From Streptomyces spinoverrucosus (GTDB lineage Bacteria > Actinomycetota > Actinomycetes > Streptomycetales > Streptomycetaceae), in the NCBI RefSeq assembly GCF_015712165.1, contig NZ_JADPZX010000002.1:186001-250000 (forward strand): a DNA stretch of 64,000 bases, read 5' to 3'. The position numbers were made by a program, and so were the translations under genes. The notes beneath the pieces are model-generated. The model ran no database searches. It saw nothing but the letters and a program-made list of their open reading frames with translations, and was not told where the DNA came from. Every line of letters begins with the position of its first letter. Within the stretch, counting starts at the first letter, position 1. Positions 16,355 through 24,949 of the stretch are shown piece by piece.

Positions 16355-17134
16355 GTGAGCACCGTGCTTCGTGTCGAACTCCGCGACCGGCTCGCCGTGT
16401 TGACCCTGGACCGGCCCGAGCGGCTCAACGCCGTCGGCTCCGAGACCGTGCGGCGACTCACCGAGGCGCTGGAGGGCATACGCGACGATGACGACGTACG
16501 CGCACTGGTCGTGACGGGAGCGGGCCGGGCCTTCTCCGCCGGCGCCGACCTGGGGGAGATCGAGTCGTTCACCGCACCCGGCCAGTTCCGGGACTTCGTG
16601 GGGCGCCTGACCGAGGCGTACGCGCTCCTGGAGGACTTCCCCAAGCCCTCGGTGGCCGCCGTCCACGGGTTCGCGTTCGGCGGCGGTCTGGAGCTGGTGC
16701 TCGCCTGCGACCTGCGGGTGGTGGAGCGGGGCGCCCGGCTGGGCCTGCCGGAGATGAAGCTGGGCGTCCTGCCGGGGGCGGGCGGTACCCAGCGGCTGCC
16801 GCGCCTCCTGCCGCCGGCGATCGCCAAGCAGATGATCCTCAGCGGTGAACCGATCGAGGCCGAGCGCGCCTGGCAGCTCGGGTTGGTCAATGAGCTGGCG
16901 GAGCCCGGCGGAGCGCTCGCCGCGGCCGAGAAGCTGGCCGGTGGTCTGACGGCCGGGGCACCGCTGGCGCTCGCCGCGGGAAAGCGGTTGATCGACTACG
17001 GCGTCGGAATGGACCTGGGGTCGGCGATCGCCTACGAGCGGGAGACCGTCACGGTGCTGTTCTCCACCGAGGACCGGGCCGAGGGGCTCAATGCGTTCCG
17101 TGAGCGCCGCCCGGGCGAGTTCCGCGGCGTGTAG
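16355..17134 (+). CDS. Enoyl-CoA hydratase, canonical active site
   Basis: 259 residues with a GTG start. Unlike the other three crotonases of the island it keeps both catalytic glutamates: GGGLELVLACD (E144 equivalent) and LGLPEMKLG (E164 equivalent), followed by the standard [26 protein letters not shown] is the first oxyanion-hole segment. It should hydrate a 2-enoyl-CoA to a 3-hydroxyacyl-CoA and is the best candidate for the standard beta-oxidation hydration step. It lies between an SDR and a CoA-transferase in one unit. Confidence 0.94.
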   Translation: MSTVLRVELRDRLAVLTLDRPERLNAVGSETVRRLTEALEGIRDDDDVRALVVTGAGRAFSAGADLGEIESFTAPGQFRDFVGRLTEAYALLEDFPKPSVAAVHGFAFGGGLELVLACDLRVVERGARLGLPEMKLGVLPGAGGTQRLPRLLPPAIAKQMILSGEPIEAERAWQLGLVNELAEPGGALAAAEKLAGGLTAGAPLALAAGKRLIDYGVGMDLGSAIAYERETVTVLFSTEDRAEGLNAFRERRPGEFRGV

Positions 17135-17170
17135 GCGTCCCTACGAATCTGTACGCGTCCCTGCGTATCT
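17131..17170. repeat. 20-bp tandem duplication before CoA-transferase gene
   Basis: Two adjacent 20-bp units (17131-17150 and 17151-17170) match at 17 of 20 positions. The first includes the TAG stop of the crotonase gene; the second ends 11 bp before the CoA-transferase GTG. It fills most of the 47-bp gap. Confidence 0.7.
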
Positions 17171-17181
17171 GGAGGTGGGCC

Positions 17182-18348
17182 GTGCGGCCACTGGAAGGCA
17201 TTTCCGTCGTCGAGCTGGGCATGTGGGTGGCCGCCCCGGCCGCGGCCACCATGCTGGCCGACTGGGGTGCGGACGTGATCAAGGTGGAGGCGCCCACCGG
17301 CGACCCCAACCGGTACACGCTCAAGCACGTCGGCCAGGACATCGACAGCGAGCCCCCGTTCGAGACGGACAACCGCGGCAAGCGCGGGATCGTCCTCGAC
17401 CTGCGATCGGAGGACGGCAAGGACGTGCTGGAGCGGCTCCTGAAGCGCGCCGACGTCTTCGTCACCAACCTCCGTCCGGGCGCGCTGGAGCGGCTGGGCC
17501 TGGCACCGGACGAGCTGCGCGCCCGCCATCCCCGCCTGGTCGTCGGCACGTTGACGGGGTACGGCTGGACCGGCGCCGAGCGCGACCGGGCCGGGTACGA
17601 CGTCTCGGCCTTCTGGGCGCGCCCCGGCATCGCCGCCATGCTCAACCCGGCCGGCGAGCCCCCGCCCGGCATCCGGCCCGGCCTCGGCGACCGCACGGCC
17701 GCGTCCAACCTGGTGGCCGGTGTCCTGGCCGCCCTGCTGCGCCGCGAGCGCACCGGCGAGGGCGGCGTGGTGGACGTGTCGCTGCTGCGGTCGGGGACGT
17801 ACGCGAACGGCAACGACCTCGCCCTGCAGAACTTCTTCGGCAAACGCGGCCGTACCCGCCACCGCAGCGAGCACGAGTCCCCGCTCTACAACTGCTACCG
17901 GGCCGCCGACGACCGCTGGTTCTGGCTCGTCGGCCTGGAGGGCAACCGGCACTGGCCCGGGGTCGTCAAGGCGCTGAACCGCGAGGACCTGTCGGCCGAC
18001 GAGCGGTTCGCCACCGGCAAGGCCCGGCGGGCGCACGTGCGTGAGCTGATCGCCGTGTTCGACGAGGAGTTCGCGAAGCGGCCGCTGGAGGAGTGGGCGG
18101 CGCGGTTCGACGCCGAGGGCGTGTGGTGGGCGCCCGTGCAGACCTTGGCGGAGGTGTCCGCCGATCCGCAGGCGGAGGCGGTGGGGGCGTTCGTGGAGCA
18201 GCCCGGCATGGGCGACGCGCCGCCGCTGAGGACGGTGGCGACCCCGGTCGGCTTCTGGGGCGTGGACGACAAGCCGCGCTCCGGCGCGCCGACGCTGGGT
18301 GAGCACACCGCCGAAGTACTCGACGAGCTGGGACGGACTGGGAGGTAG
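17182..18348 (+). CDS. Class III (CaiB/BaiF) CoA-transferase
   Basis: 388 residues. The N-terminus LEGISVVELGMWVAAPAAAT and the following ADWGADVIKVEAP are diagnostic. The catalytic Asp is probably that of GLGDRTAASNL near residue 170, and GEGGVVDVSLL follows. Family III enzymes move CoA between acids through an aspartyl anhydride, avoiding ATP cost. Here it may load the substrate or recycle CoA from a product, complementing the two ligases. GGAGGTG-like sequence upstream of the GTG supports the start. It is flanked by the canonical hydratase and an SDR in one unit. Confidence 0.92.
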   Translation: MRPLEGISVVELGMWVAAPAAATMLADWGADVIKVEAPTGDPNRYTLKHVGQDIDSEPPFETDNRGKRGIVLDLRSEDGKDVLERLLKRADVFVTNLRPGALERLGLAPDELRARHPRLVVGTLTGYGWTGAERDRAGYDVSAFWARPGIAAMLNPAGEPPPGIRPGLGDRTAASNLVAGVLAALLRRERTGEGGVVDVSLLRSGTYANGNDLALQNFFGKRGRTRHRSEHESPLYNCYRAADDRWFWLVGLEGNRHWPGVVKALNREDLSADERFATGKARRAHVRELIAVFDEEFAKRPLEEWAARFDAEGVWWAPVQTLAEVSADPQAEAVGAFVEQPGMGDAPPLRTVATPVGFWGVDDKPRSGAPTLGEHTAEVLDELGRTGR

Positions 18349-18351
18349 GGC

Positions 18352-19263
18352 GTGGGCATCCTCGACGACAAGGTCGCCATCGTGACGGGTGGCGGCAGGG
18401 GCCTGGGCCGGGCGCATTGCCTGGCCCTCGCGGAGGCCGGCGCGACCGTGGTCGTGAACGACCTCGGCTCGGGCGTGCACGGTGAGCGGACCGGCGACTC
18501 CCCCGCCGACGACGTCGTCACCGAGATCACCAAGCTCGGCGGCCGGGCGGTCGCCGACCACGCGTCGGTGACGGACTGGGCGGCGACCGAGGCCATGGTC
18601 GCGGACACCGTCGCACAGTTCGGGCGGCTCGACATCGTCGTGAACAACGCCGGGATCGTGCGCGACCGCATGCTGTTCTCGATGACCGAGGCCGAGTTCG
18701 ACGCGGTGATCGCGGTGCATCTCAAGGGCACGTTCGCGCTCACCCGGCACGCCTGCGCGTACTGGCGGGAGGCGTCGAAGCGGGGTGAGCCGGTCGCGGG
18801 CCGCATCATCAACACGACGTCCGGGACCGGCCTGTTCGGCAACCAGGGGCAGGCCAACTACGGCGCCGCGAAGGCCGGGATAGCCGGGCTCACCGTCCTC
18901 ACCGCCCTGGAGATGCGCCGCTACGGCGTCACCGCGAACGCCGTCTCGCCGATCGCGGCCACGCGGATGACCGAGGGACTGGAGGTCGGCGCCGGCCTGG
19001 CGTCCACGGACGGCTTCGACCCGCGCGACCCGGCCAACGCCTCCGGCGTCGTCGTCTACTTGGCCTCGGACGCCGCGTCCTGGCTGACCGGACAGGTGCT
19101 GCGCATCGAGGGCAACCGGCTGAACAGGCTGCAGGGCTGGACCGTGGCGGGCGTGTACCCCAGCCGTTCGGGGCAGGCCCTGACGCCCGGGGAACTCGTC
19201 GAGGCCGTACCCCGGTTGTACGGCGTCGCACCCGCCGGGCGCGCCACGGGAGTCGGTCAGTGA
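18352..19263 (+). CDS. SDR, hydroxyacyl-CoA dehydrogenase (Hsd4A/MFE-2) type
   Basis: 303 residues, GTG start 3 bp after the CoA-transferase stop. TGGGRGLGRAHCLALAEAG is the cofactor loop, and VVNDLGSG is the strand-2 motif typical of MFE-2/17-beta-HSD4-like 3-hydroxyacyl-CoA dehydrogenases. NNAGIVRDRMLFSMTE and NYGAAKAG (catalytic Tyr/Lys) follow. It is related to the SDR at 24950. It probably oxidises a 3-hydroxyacyl-CoA with NAD. The stop overlaps the DoxX start by 4 bp (GTGA). Confidence 0.92.
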   Translation: MGILDDKVAIVTGGGRGLGRAHCLALAEAGATVVVNDLGSGVHGERTGDSPADDVVTEITKLGGRAVADHASVTDWAATEAMVADTVAQFGRLDIVVNNAGIVRDRMLFSMTEAEFDAVIAVHLKGTFALTRHACAYWREASKRGEPVAGRIINTTSGTGLFGNQGQANYGAAKAGIAGLTVLTALEMRRYGVTANAVSPIAATRMTEGLEVGAGLASTDGFDPRDPANASGVVVYLASDAASWLTGQVLRIEGNRLNRLQGWTVAGVYPSRSGQALTPGELVEAVPRLYGVAPAGRATGVGQ

Positions 19264-19808
19264 AGGCCCACGACCTGGCCGCGCTGACGCTCCGCGCGAC
19301 GCTCGGCCCGATGCTCTTCGCGCACGGCTGGAACAAGGTCAACGGGCCGGGCGGGATCGAGGGCACGACGGGCTGGTTCGAGGCCCTGGGGCTGAAGCCC
19401 GCCGCGGTGCACGCGCGCATGGCGGCCGGGACCGAGATGGCGGCGGGACTGGGCCTGACGCTGGGCGCCGCGGGCCCGCTGCCCGCCGCCGCGACGGTCG
19501 GTCTGATGACCGTGGCCGCGCGCACCGACCACCGCGGCAAGGGCTTCTTCGTCTTCAAGGGCGGCTGGGAGTACGTCGGTGTCGTGGGCGGCGCGGCGGT
19601 GGCGCTGGCGGCGCTCGGCAACGGCCGCTACTCGATCGACGGCCTGCTGGGGCGGCAACGGGCGGGCGCTGGGCCCGCGTTGCTGGCGGCGGCGGTCGGC
19701 ACGGCGAGCGCGGCGGGGCTGCTGGCGGTGTGCTACCGGCCGGACGAGCCGGAACAGAAGCCGGACGACCCGGAACGAACGCCGGACGACCCGGACAAGA
19801 ACCAGTGA
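19260..19808 (+). CDS. DoxX-family membrane protein
   Basis: 182 residues, GTG start overlapping the SDR stop. ALTLRATLGPMLFAHGWNK is the DoxX signature start, with about four hydrophobic helices over residues 8-160. The C-terminal tail is acidic and proline-rich with PDEPE/PDDPE-type repeats, an unusual cytoplasmic or extracytoplasmic tail. DoxX proteins are small four-helix membrane proteins linked to redox or thiol stress in some bacteria; the role here is unknown. Its place between an SDR and a dehydrogenase suggests association with membrane electron transfer (inference). Confidence 0.85.
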   Translation: MKAHDLAALTLRATLGPMLFAHGWNKVNGPGGIEGTTGWFEALGLKPAAVHARMAAGTEMAAGLGLTLGAAGPLPAAATVGLMTVAARTDHRGKGFFVFKGGWEYVGVVGGAAVALAALGNGRYSIDGLLGRQRAGAGPALLAAAVGTASAAGLLAVCYRPDEPEQKPDDPERTPDDPDKNQ

Positions 19809-19817
19809 GGGAGTGAC

Positions 19818-20975
19818 ATGGACGCGGATGACTTCAGCTCGGTGCTGTCCGAGGTCCGGCGTTTCGTGCGGGAGCGCGTCGTGCCGCTGGAGGCGGAGAT
19901 CGACGAGAAGGACGAGATGCCCGCCGAGATCCGCGAGGCGGCGAAGAAGATGGGTCTGTTCGGCTTCGCGCTGCCCGAGGAGTACGGCGGACTGGGCCTG
20001 TCGATGTACGAGGAAGCCCAGTTGATGTTCGAACTGGGGTACACGACCCCGTCCCTGCGCTCCATGTTCGGGACGAACAACGGCATCGCCGGACACGTTC
20101 TGATGGTCGGCGGCACCGAGGAGCAGAAGACCGAGTGGCTGCCGAGAATCGCCTCCGGTGAGGTCCTGGCGTCGTTCGCGCTCACCGAGCCCGAGGCGGG
20201 ATCCGACCCGTCGACGCTCACCACACGTGCTCACCTGGACGGCGACGACTGGGTGATCAACGGCGCCAAGCGGTACATCACCAACGCCCCGCTCGCCGAC
20301 GTCTTCATGGTCTTCGCCCGCACCGATCCCGACGCCCCCCGCACCCGGGGCATCTCGACCTTCCTGGTCCCGGCGGGCACTCCGGGGCTGACCGTGGCGC
20401 CCCGGGACCACAAGATGGGCCAGTTCGGGGCGTGGACAGCGGATGTCCACTTCGACGACGTACGCGTCCCGGCCTCCGCCCTGGTCGGCGGCGAGGACGG
20501 TCTGAACCGGGGCTTCGCCACGGCGATGGGCTGCATAGCGCACGGCCGGCTGCACATCTCGTCGCTGTGCGTGGGCATGGCCGAGCGGCTGGTCGACGAG
20601 TCGGTGGAGTACGCCCGTACGCGCCGCCAGTCCGGCAAGCTCATCGGTTCGTTCCAGCTGGTGCAGGGCCTGATCGCCGACTCGATGACCGACTACTACG
20701 CCGGCCGGGCCACGGTCCTTGAGGCCGCTCGCGCCTTCGACGCCGGTACCGACTCCAAGATCGGCCCGTCCTGTACGAAGTACTTCGCCAGCGAGATGGT
20801 GTGGCGGGTCGCGGACCGCGCGGTGCAGATCCACGGCGGGGCGGGCTATATGCGCGGGGTCGCCGTCGAGCGCTTCTACCGGGACGCCCGGCTGTTCCGT
20901 ATCTACGAGGGCACCAGCCAGATCCAGCAGGTCATCATCGCGAAGGCGCTGCTGGGAGAGGCGGCGCGCGGCTGA
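19818..20975 (+). CDS. Acyl-CoA dehydrogenase with canonical catalytic Glu
   Basis: 385 residues, ATG preceded by GAGGGAG. It has the complete family pattern: LPEEYGGLGLSMYEEAQL, FALTEPEAGSDPSTLTTRA, INGAKRYITNAPLADVF and QIHGGAGYMRGVAVERFYRD. The C-terminal RIYEGTSQIQQ holds the Glu matching medium-chain Glu376, the only island dehydrogenase where I see it. Likely a homotetrameric enzyme acting on a simpler acyl-CoA than the paired ones. Last gene of its plus-strand unit, followed by a strong hairpin. Confidence 0.95.
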   Translation: MDADDFSSVLSEVRRFVRERVVPLEAEIDEKDEMPAEIREAAKKMGLFGFALPEEYGGLGLSMYEEAQLMFELGYTTPSLRSMFGTNNGIAGHVLMVGGTEEQKTEWLPRIASGEVLASFALTEPEAGSDPSTLTTRAHLDGDDWVINGAKRYITNAPLADVFMVFARTDPDAPRTRGISTFLVPAGTPGLTVAPRDHKMGQFGAWTADVHFDDVRVPASALVGGEDGLNRGFATAMGCIAHGRLHISSLCVGMAERLVDESVEYARTRRQSGKLIGSFQLVQGLIADSMTDYYAGRATVLEAARAFDAGTDSKIGPSCTKYFASEMVWRVADRAVQIHGGAGYMRGVAVERFYRDARLFRIYEGTSQIQQVIIAKALLGEAARG

Positions 20976-20978
20976 GAC

Positions 20979-21005
20979 GGGGCGGCGACTCCAGGTCGCC
21001 GCCCC
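20979..21005. terminator. Strong hairpin between convergent dehydrogenase genes
   Basis: GGGGCGGCGAC and GTCGCCGCCCC form a perfect 11-bp stem around TCCAG, in the 46-bp gap between two convergent genes. It probably terminates both directions. Confidence 0.8.
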
Positions 21006-21021
21006 GCCCCCGTTGCTGTCC

Positions 21022-22137
21022 TCAGATGCCGAGCCGGTCCAGCAGCCGCTCGTGGTAGATGGCCGGACCTCCGAAGAGCAACTGCGAGGACTTGGCCCGG
21101 CGGAAGTACAGATGGGCCGGGTGCTCCCAGGTGAAGCCGATGCCGCCGTGGACCTGGATGTTCTCCATGGCGGCGACCATGTACGCCCGTGAGCAGCACG
21201 CGTGTGCCACGGCGGCGGCCACCGGGAAGTCCGGCGCGTCGCCGGCGGCCAGCAGCGCCGCCTCCCGGGCGGATGCCTCGGCCAGTTCCACCTGGACGAG
21301 CATGTCGGCGCACTTGTGCTTGACGGCCTGGAAGGAACCGATCGGCCGGCCGAACTGGTGCCGGGTGCGGGCGTGCTCGACGCTCATCTCCAGGCACCTG
21401 CGCGCCCCGCCCGCCTGTTCGGCGGCCAGCCCCACCGAGGCCACGTCCAGGACCTTGGCCATGATCCGCCCGCCCGCCCCGTCCGGACCGACGGGCGTCG
21501 CGGGCACGGCGTCGAACGTCAGCCGGGCCAGCGTCCGGGTGGCGTCCAGAGTCTCCATCGCCTCGGCCGTCACGCCCGGCGCTGCCCGGTCGACCGCGAA
21601 GAACGAAGGACCGGCGACCGTGCGGGCGACGACGAGGATCAGGTCGGCCGTCGTCCCGTCGATAACGAAGCCCTTGCGGCCGCTGAGCTTCCAGCCACCG
21701 TCTGCGTCCGCAACCGCACGTGTGGAGATCAGCGCCGGATCCCACGAGCCGCCTTCCTCGGCGACCGCGAGGGTGGCCATGGTCCGCCCTGCCGCGATGC
21801 CGGGGAGATGACGCGCGCAGGCCTCCGAGTCCCCCGAGGCCAGCAGCGCCTGGGCGGCGAGCACGACCGTCGAGAAGAACGGCGAGCAGAACAGGGCGCG
21901 GCCCATCTCCTCCAGTACGACACCGAGTTCGACCGGTCCGAAGCCGTCGCCGCCGTACTCCTCCGGGATGGCCAGGGCGGGCAGTCGCAGTTGGTCGGCG
22001 GCCTGGGACCACACGTCCGGGTCGAAGCGCGGCTCGCTCTCCATGAGCTTGCGCACGGCTTCCTCGGGCGACTTCGCCGCCATGAACTCCCCTACGGAGG
22101 CCCGGAGTTCCCTCAGTCCACTTGCGTCGGCGCTCAT
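21022..22137 (-). CDS. Acyl-CoA dehydrogenase, short type, likely subunit of a pair
   Basis: 371 residues. AIPEEYGGDGFGPVELGVVL, HQFGRPIGSFQAVKHKCAD and NIQVHGGIGFTWEHPAHLYF define it as a paralogue of the dehydrogenase at 6617. It lacks the usual GTxxI motif and catalytic Glu; the tail reads SQLLFGGPAIYHERLL. The ATG at 22137 overlaps the stop of the neighbouring dehydrogenase (ATGA). Two unlike dehydrogenases from adjacent overlapping genes is the pattern of alpha2beta2 FadE pairs in mycobacterial steroid side-chain catabolism, so I expect a heteromeric enzyme (inference). Last gene of a seven-gene unit. Confidence 0.9.
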   Translation of the reverse strand: MSADASGLRELRASVGEFMAAKSPEEAVRKLMESEPRFDPDVWSQAADQLRLPALAIPEEYGGDGFGPVELGVVLEEMGRALFCSPFFSTVVLAAQALLASGDSEACARHLPGIAAGRTMATLAVAEEGGSWDPALISTRAVADADGGWKLSGRKGFVIDGTTADLILVVARTVAGPSFFAVDRAAPGVTAEAMETLDATRTLARLTFDAVPATPVGPDGAGGRIMAKVLDVASVGLAAEQAGGARRCLEMSVEHARTRHQFGRPIGSFQAVKHKCADMLVQVELAEASAREAALLAAGDAPDFPVAAAVAHACCSRAYMVAAMENIQVHGGIGFTWEHPAHLYFRRAKSSQLLFGGPAIYHERLLDRLGI

Positions 22138-23354
22138 GCGCGTGCCTCCTTGGGCAGACCGAGGACCCGTTCCGCGAGGATGTTCTTCATGATCTCCTCG
22201 GTGCCCCCGAGGATGCGCAGGGCCGGGGTGGCCAGGAGGAGTTCGGACCAGGCGTACGTGCCCCACTGACCGGTGTCGGCGATGAGACGCGGGCCGAGGC
22301 AGTCGCCGACGAAGTGGGCGGCCCGGGTGAGGTTCTGACCGTACATCAGCTTGGCGACGGACCTTTCGGGGCCGGGGGCGACGCCCGCCCGCAGGCTGCG
22401 CTGGGCGCGGGCGTTGAGATGGCCGGTGGCGAGGACGTCGACGAGGAGTTCGCCGAGGCGGGCGCGCAGGGCTCGGTCGTCCCAGGTCCAGGTGGCGCGC
22501 ATGAGCGCCGAGAGATGGTCCGGGGACAGGGCGGCGGCCACTGGGCCCGCGCCCTCGGAACCGACCGTGTCGCGCTCGTTCATCAGGGTGGTCAGGGCGA
22601 CCGTCCAGCCGCCGTCGATCTCGCCGAGGCGGTGGTCGTCGGGGACGCGGACGTCGGTGAGGAAGACCTCGTTGAAGTCGGCGCCACCGGTCATCTGCCG
22701 CAGCGGGCGGACCTCGACGCCGGGCGCGTCCATGGGGACCAGGAAGGCCGTGATGCCGCGATGCTTGGGCGCCTCGGGGTCGGTGCGGGTCAGGGCGAGG
22801 CCCACATCGCTGTGCTGGGCGACCGACGTCCACACCTTCTGCCCGCTCAGCACCCACTCCTCGCCCTCACGGACGGCCCGGGTCGTCACGCTCGCCAGGT
22901 CGGATCCCGCGTCGGGCTCGCTGAACAGCTGGCAGGCGATGGCGTCTCCGCGGTACATCGCGGGCAGCCAGCGTTCCTTGATGTGGGGCTGGGCGTGGGC
23001 GAGGATCGTGGGCCCGATCATACCGAGGCCGACCACACCGAGGACGCCGGTGTCCGGGACGTCGTACTCCGACTCGATGGCGTCGTAGACGAGATCATGG
23101 ACGGGGGTCAGGCCCCGGCCGCCGTACTCGGGCGGGCCCGTGATCCAGCCGAAGCCGTTCTCGTAGCGGATCCGCTGCCACTCGCGCGCCCGCCGCACCT
23201 GCTCGGCCTCCTGCTCGGGCGGGAGGCTGCTGAAGTACGCCATCGAGTCGTCGCCCTGCCCCCAGGTGCGGGCCGCGCGGTCGGGGGCCTTGGTCGCGTG
23301 CGCGTCGAGGAAGCTGCGCGCTTCGGCGGCGAAGTCCTGCGTGTCCTGTTCCAT
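22134..23354 (-). CDS. Acyl-CoA dehydrogenase, long type, likely partner of the 21022 gene
   Basis: 406 residues from the ATG at 23354. GPPEYGGRGLTPVHDLVYDA, QLFSEPDAGSDLASVTTRAV, LSGQKVWTSVAQHSDVGLAL and PALRILGGTEEIMKNILAER are typical of FadE17/FadE28-like actinobacterial enzymes. The SEPDAGSDL region that contacts FAD and substrate is intact, so this is the better candidate for the flavin-binding subunit. Overlap with the next dehydrogenase gene supports a complex. The thiolase-like gene lies 17 bp upstream. Likely desaturates a bulky acyl-CoA. Confidence 0.92.
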   Translation of the reverse strand: MEQDTQDFAAEARSFLDAHATKAPDRAARTWGQGDDSMAYFSSLPPEQEAEQVRRAREWQRIRYENGFGWITGPPEYGGRGLTPVHDLVYDAIESEYDVPDTGVLGVVGLGMIGPTILAHAQPHIKERWLPAMYRGDAIACQLFSEPDAGSDLASVTTRAVREGEEWVLSGQKVWTSVAQHSDVGLALTRTDPEAPKHRGITAFLVPMDAPGVEVRPLRQMTGGADFNEVFLTDVRVPDDHRLGEIDGGWTVALTTLMNERDTVGSEGAGPVAAALSPDHLSALMRATWTWDDRALRARLGELLVDVLATGHLNARAQRSLRAGVAPGPERSVAKLMYGQNLTRAAHFVGDCLGPRLIADTGQWGTYAWSELLLATPALRILGGTEEIMKNILAERVLGLPKEARA

Positions 23355-23371
23355 AGCGGTTCCCTGTGCGT

Positions 23372-24520
23372 TCAGGTCGAGAGGATCGTCACCGCCGACG
23401 CGCCGGGCGCGCCGTACAGGTGGGTGTATCCGACGCGGGGCGTGCCGGGGACCTGCCGGGCTCCCGCGCTGCCGCGCAGCTGGAGGACGATCTCGTGGAT
23501 CTGGCGCAGGCCGGACGCGCCGATGGGCTCGCCGTTGCCGAGCAGTCCGCCGTCGGTGTTGACCGGGAGCCGGCCGCCGATCCCGGTGGCGCCCTCGGCG
23601 ATCAGACGCTCCTGTTCGCCGTCCTTGCAGAGGCCGTTCTCGGCCATGTGGATGATCTCCGACCCGGCGTCGGTGTCCTGGAGCTGGGCGACGTCGACGT
23701 CCTCCGGGCCGATGCCCGCCCGTTCGTACGCCGCCTTGGAGGCGTCCACGGTCGGGCTGTCGACGGGCTCTCCGACCGGGAACGACGGGCTCTGCACCTC
23801 GAAGGCGCCGAGGCGGCGGCTGCGCAGGGCGGTGGCACGGACCCGTACGGGCTTGCCGGTGTACCTGTGCGCCTGGTCGGACCGGCACAGCACGACCGCC
23901 GCCGCGCCCTCGTCCGGGCCGCAGTACATGTACTGCCGGAGCGGGTAGTTGAGGATCGGTGAGGCCAGGATCTCCTCCACCGAGAGCGGGGTGCGGCGCC
24001 AGGCCTTGTCGTTCGCGGCGGCGTTGCCGAAGTTCTTCGCCGCCACGCGGGCCAGCGTCTCGTGGGAGATGCCGTGCTCGTGCATATAGCGGTTGATCTT
24101 CATGCCGAAGAAGTGGGTGGTGAGGAAGAGCCCGGTCTGCCCGTACCAGGAAGGGATGCCGGCCACGGACGGATCGGCGGCGAACGCGCCGCGCGGGTGT
24201 TTGTCCAGGCCGATGGCGACGGTCAGGTCGTGCTCGCCGGTCTCGATGGCGCGGGAGGCCAGGGCGATGGCCGTACCGGCCGTGGCACAGCCGTTGAACA
24301 CCCCGCGCAGGGGGATTCCGGTCAGGCCGAGCCGTCCGACTATGGCGTCCGGGTTCGCCACCTCGTAGCTGCCGATGTAACCGCCTTGGATCTGGGGCCA
24401 CTTGACGCCCGCGTCAGCGAGCGCGAGCCGCACCGCCTCCGCGCCCATGTCCAGCGCCGGCTTCCCGGGGAACCTCCCGAAGGGGTGGAGTCCCACGCCG
24501 ATGATGACGGCCTCGGTCAC
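23372..24520 (-). CDS. Thiolase-like protein with Cys but atypical C-terminal residues
   Basis: 382 residues from the GTG at 24520, which has GGAGGAGA at 24525-24532 and overlaps the DUF35 stop by 4 bp. FNGCATAGTAIALASRAIETG near 76 keeps the nucleophilic Cys. At the usual GGxxxxGHPxGASG motif it reads GGLLGNGEPIGASG, so the catalytic His is Glu, and the final Cys motif reads HLYGAPGASA, so that Cys is missing too. Standard thiolysis needs those residues, so this may be a variant thiolase, an acyltransferase or an aldolase acting with its DUF35 partner. It belongs to the lipid-transfer-protein/SCP-x thiolase group by overall pattern. Confidence 0.82.
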   Translation of the reverse strand: MTEAVIIGVGLHPFGRFPGKPALDMGAEAVRLALADAGVKWPQIQGGYIGSYEVANPDAIVGRLGLTGIPLRGVFNGCATAGTAIALASRAIETGEHDLTVAIGLDKHPRGAFAADPSVAGIPSWYGQTGLFLTTHFFGMKINRYMHEHGISHETLARVAAKNFGNAAANDKAWRRTPLSVEEILASPILNYPLRQYMYCGPDEGAAAVVLCRSDQAHRYTGKPVRVRATALRSRRLGAFEVQSPSFPVGEPVDSPTVDASKAAYERAGIGPEDVDVAQLQDTDAGSEIIHMAENGLCKDGEQERLIAEGATGIGGRLPVNTDGGLLGNGEPIGASGLRQIHEIVLQLRGSAGARQVPGTPRVGYTHLYGAPGASAVTILST

Positions 24521-24948
24521 GGTGTCTCCTCCTCGGCCGGGGCGAAAGCGAACGTCATGACCTCGGTGCCGTCGTCCTGAACGGCGTAGGGCACGAGGGT
24601 GAGTCGCATGGTCTGGCCGATGCGCAGCTTGTCCGGGTCGGGTTCGGTGAGGCGGGCCTCCACCAGCAGTTCGCCGGGGAGTTCGACGTAGCCGACCGAG
24701 TAGGGCTCGAAGGACTCGGGGCCGTCGTACGGCGGGGACGGTGGACGGAAGTTCTGGGTGGTGTACGTCCAGAGGGTCCCGTGGTCCGCGAGGATCCGTT
24801 CCTTCGACTCCGCGCTCGCGCATCGCACACAGTCGGGGGCCGCCGGGAAGCTCACCAGCCCGCAGGCCGCGCACTCGGATCCGATGAGCCGCAGCGGGGC
24901 GTCCGGCCAGGTGAACAGGGACTCGGCGACAGGCCGTCGGGTCGTCAT
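24517..24948 (-). CDS. DUF35 Zn-ribbon/OB-fold protein
   Basis: 143 residues. CAACGLVSFPAAPDCVRC (residues 27-44) is the zinc ribbon and the remainder an OB fold (VEARLTEPDPDKLRIGQTMR). The stop overlaps the thiolase-like GTG by 4 bp and the start lies 1 bp from the SDR stop. This is the second DUF35/thiolase-like couple in the window. By analogy it should form a complex with the 23372 product and help position the acyl-CoA. Confidence 0.88.
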   Translation of the reverse strand: MTTRRPVAESLFTWPDAPLRLIGSECAACGLVSFPAAPDCVRCASAESKERILADHGTLWTYTTQNFRPPSPPYDGPESFEPYSVGYVELPGELLVEARLTEPDPDKLRIGQTMRLTLVPYAVQDDGTEVMTFAFAPAEEETP

Positions 24949-24949
24949 G

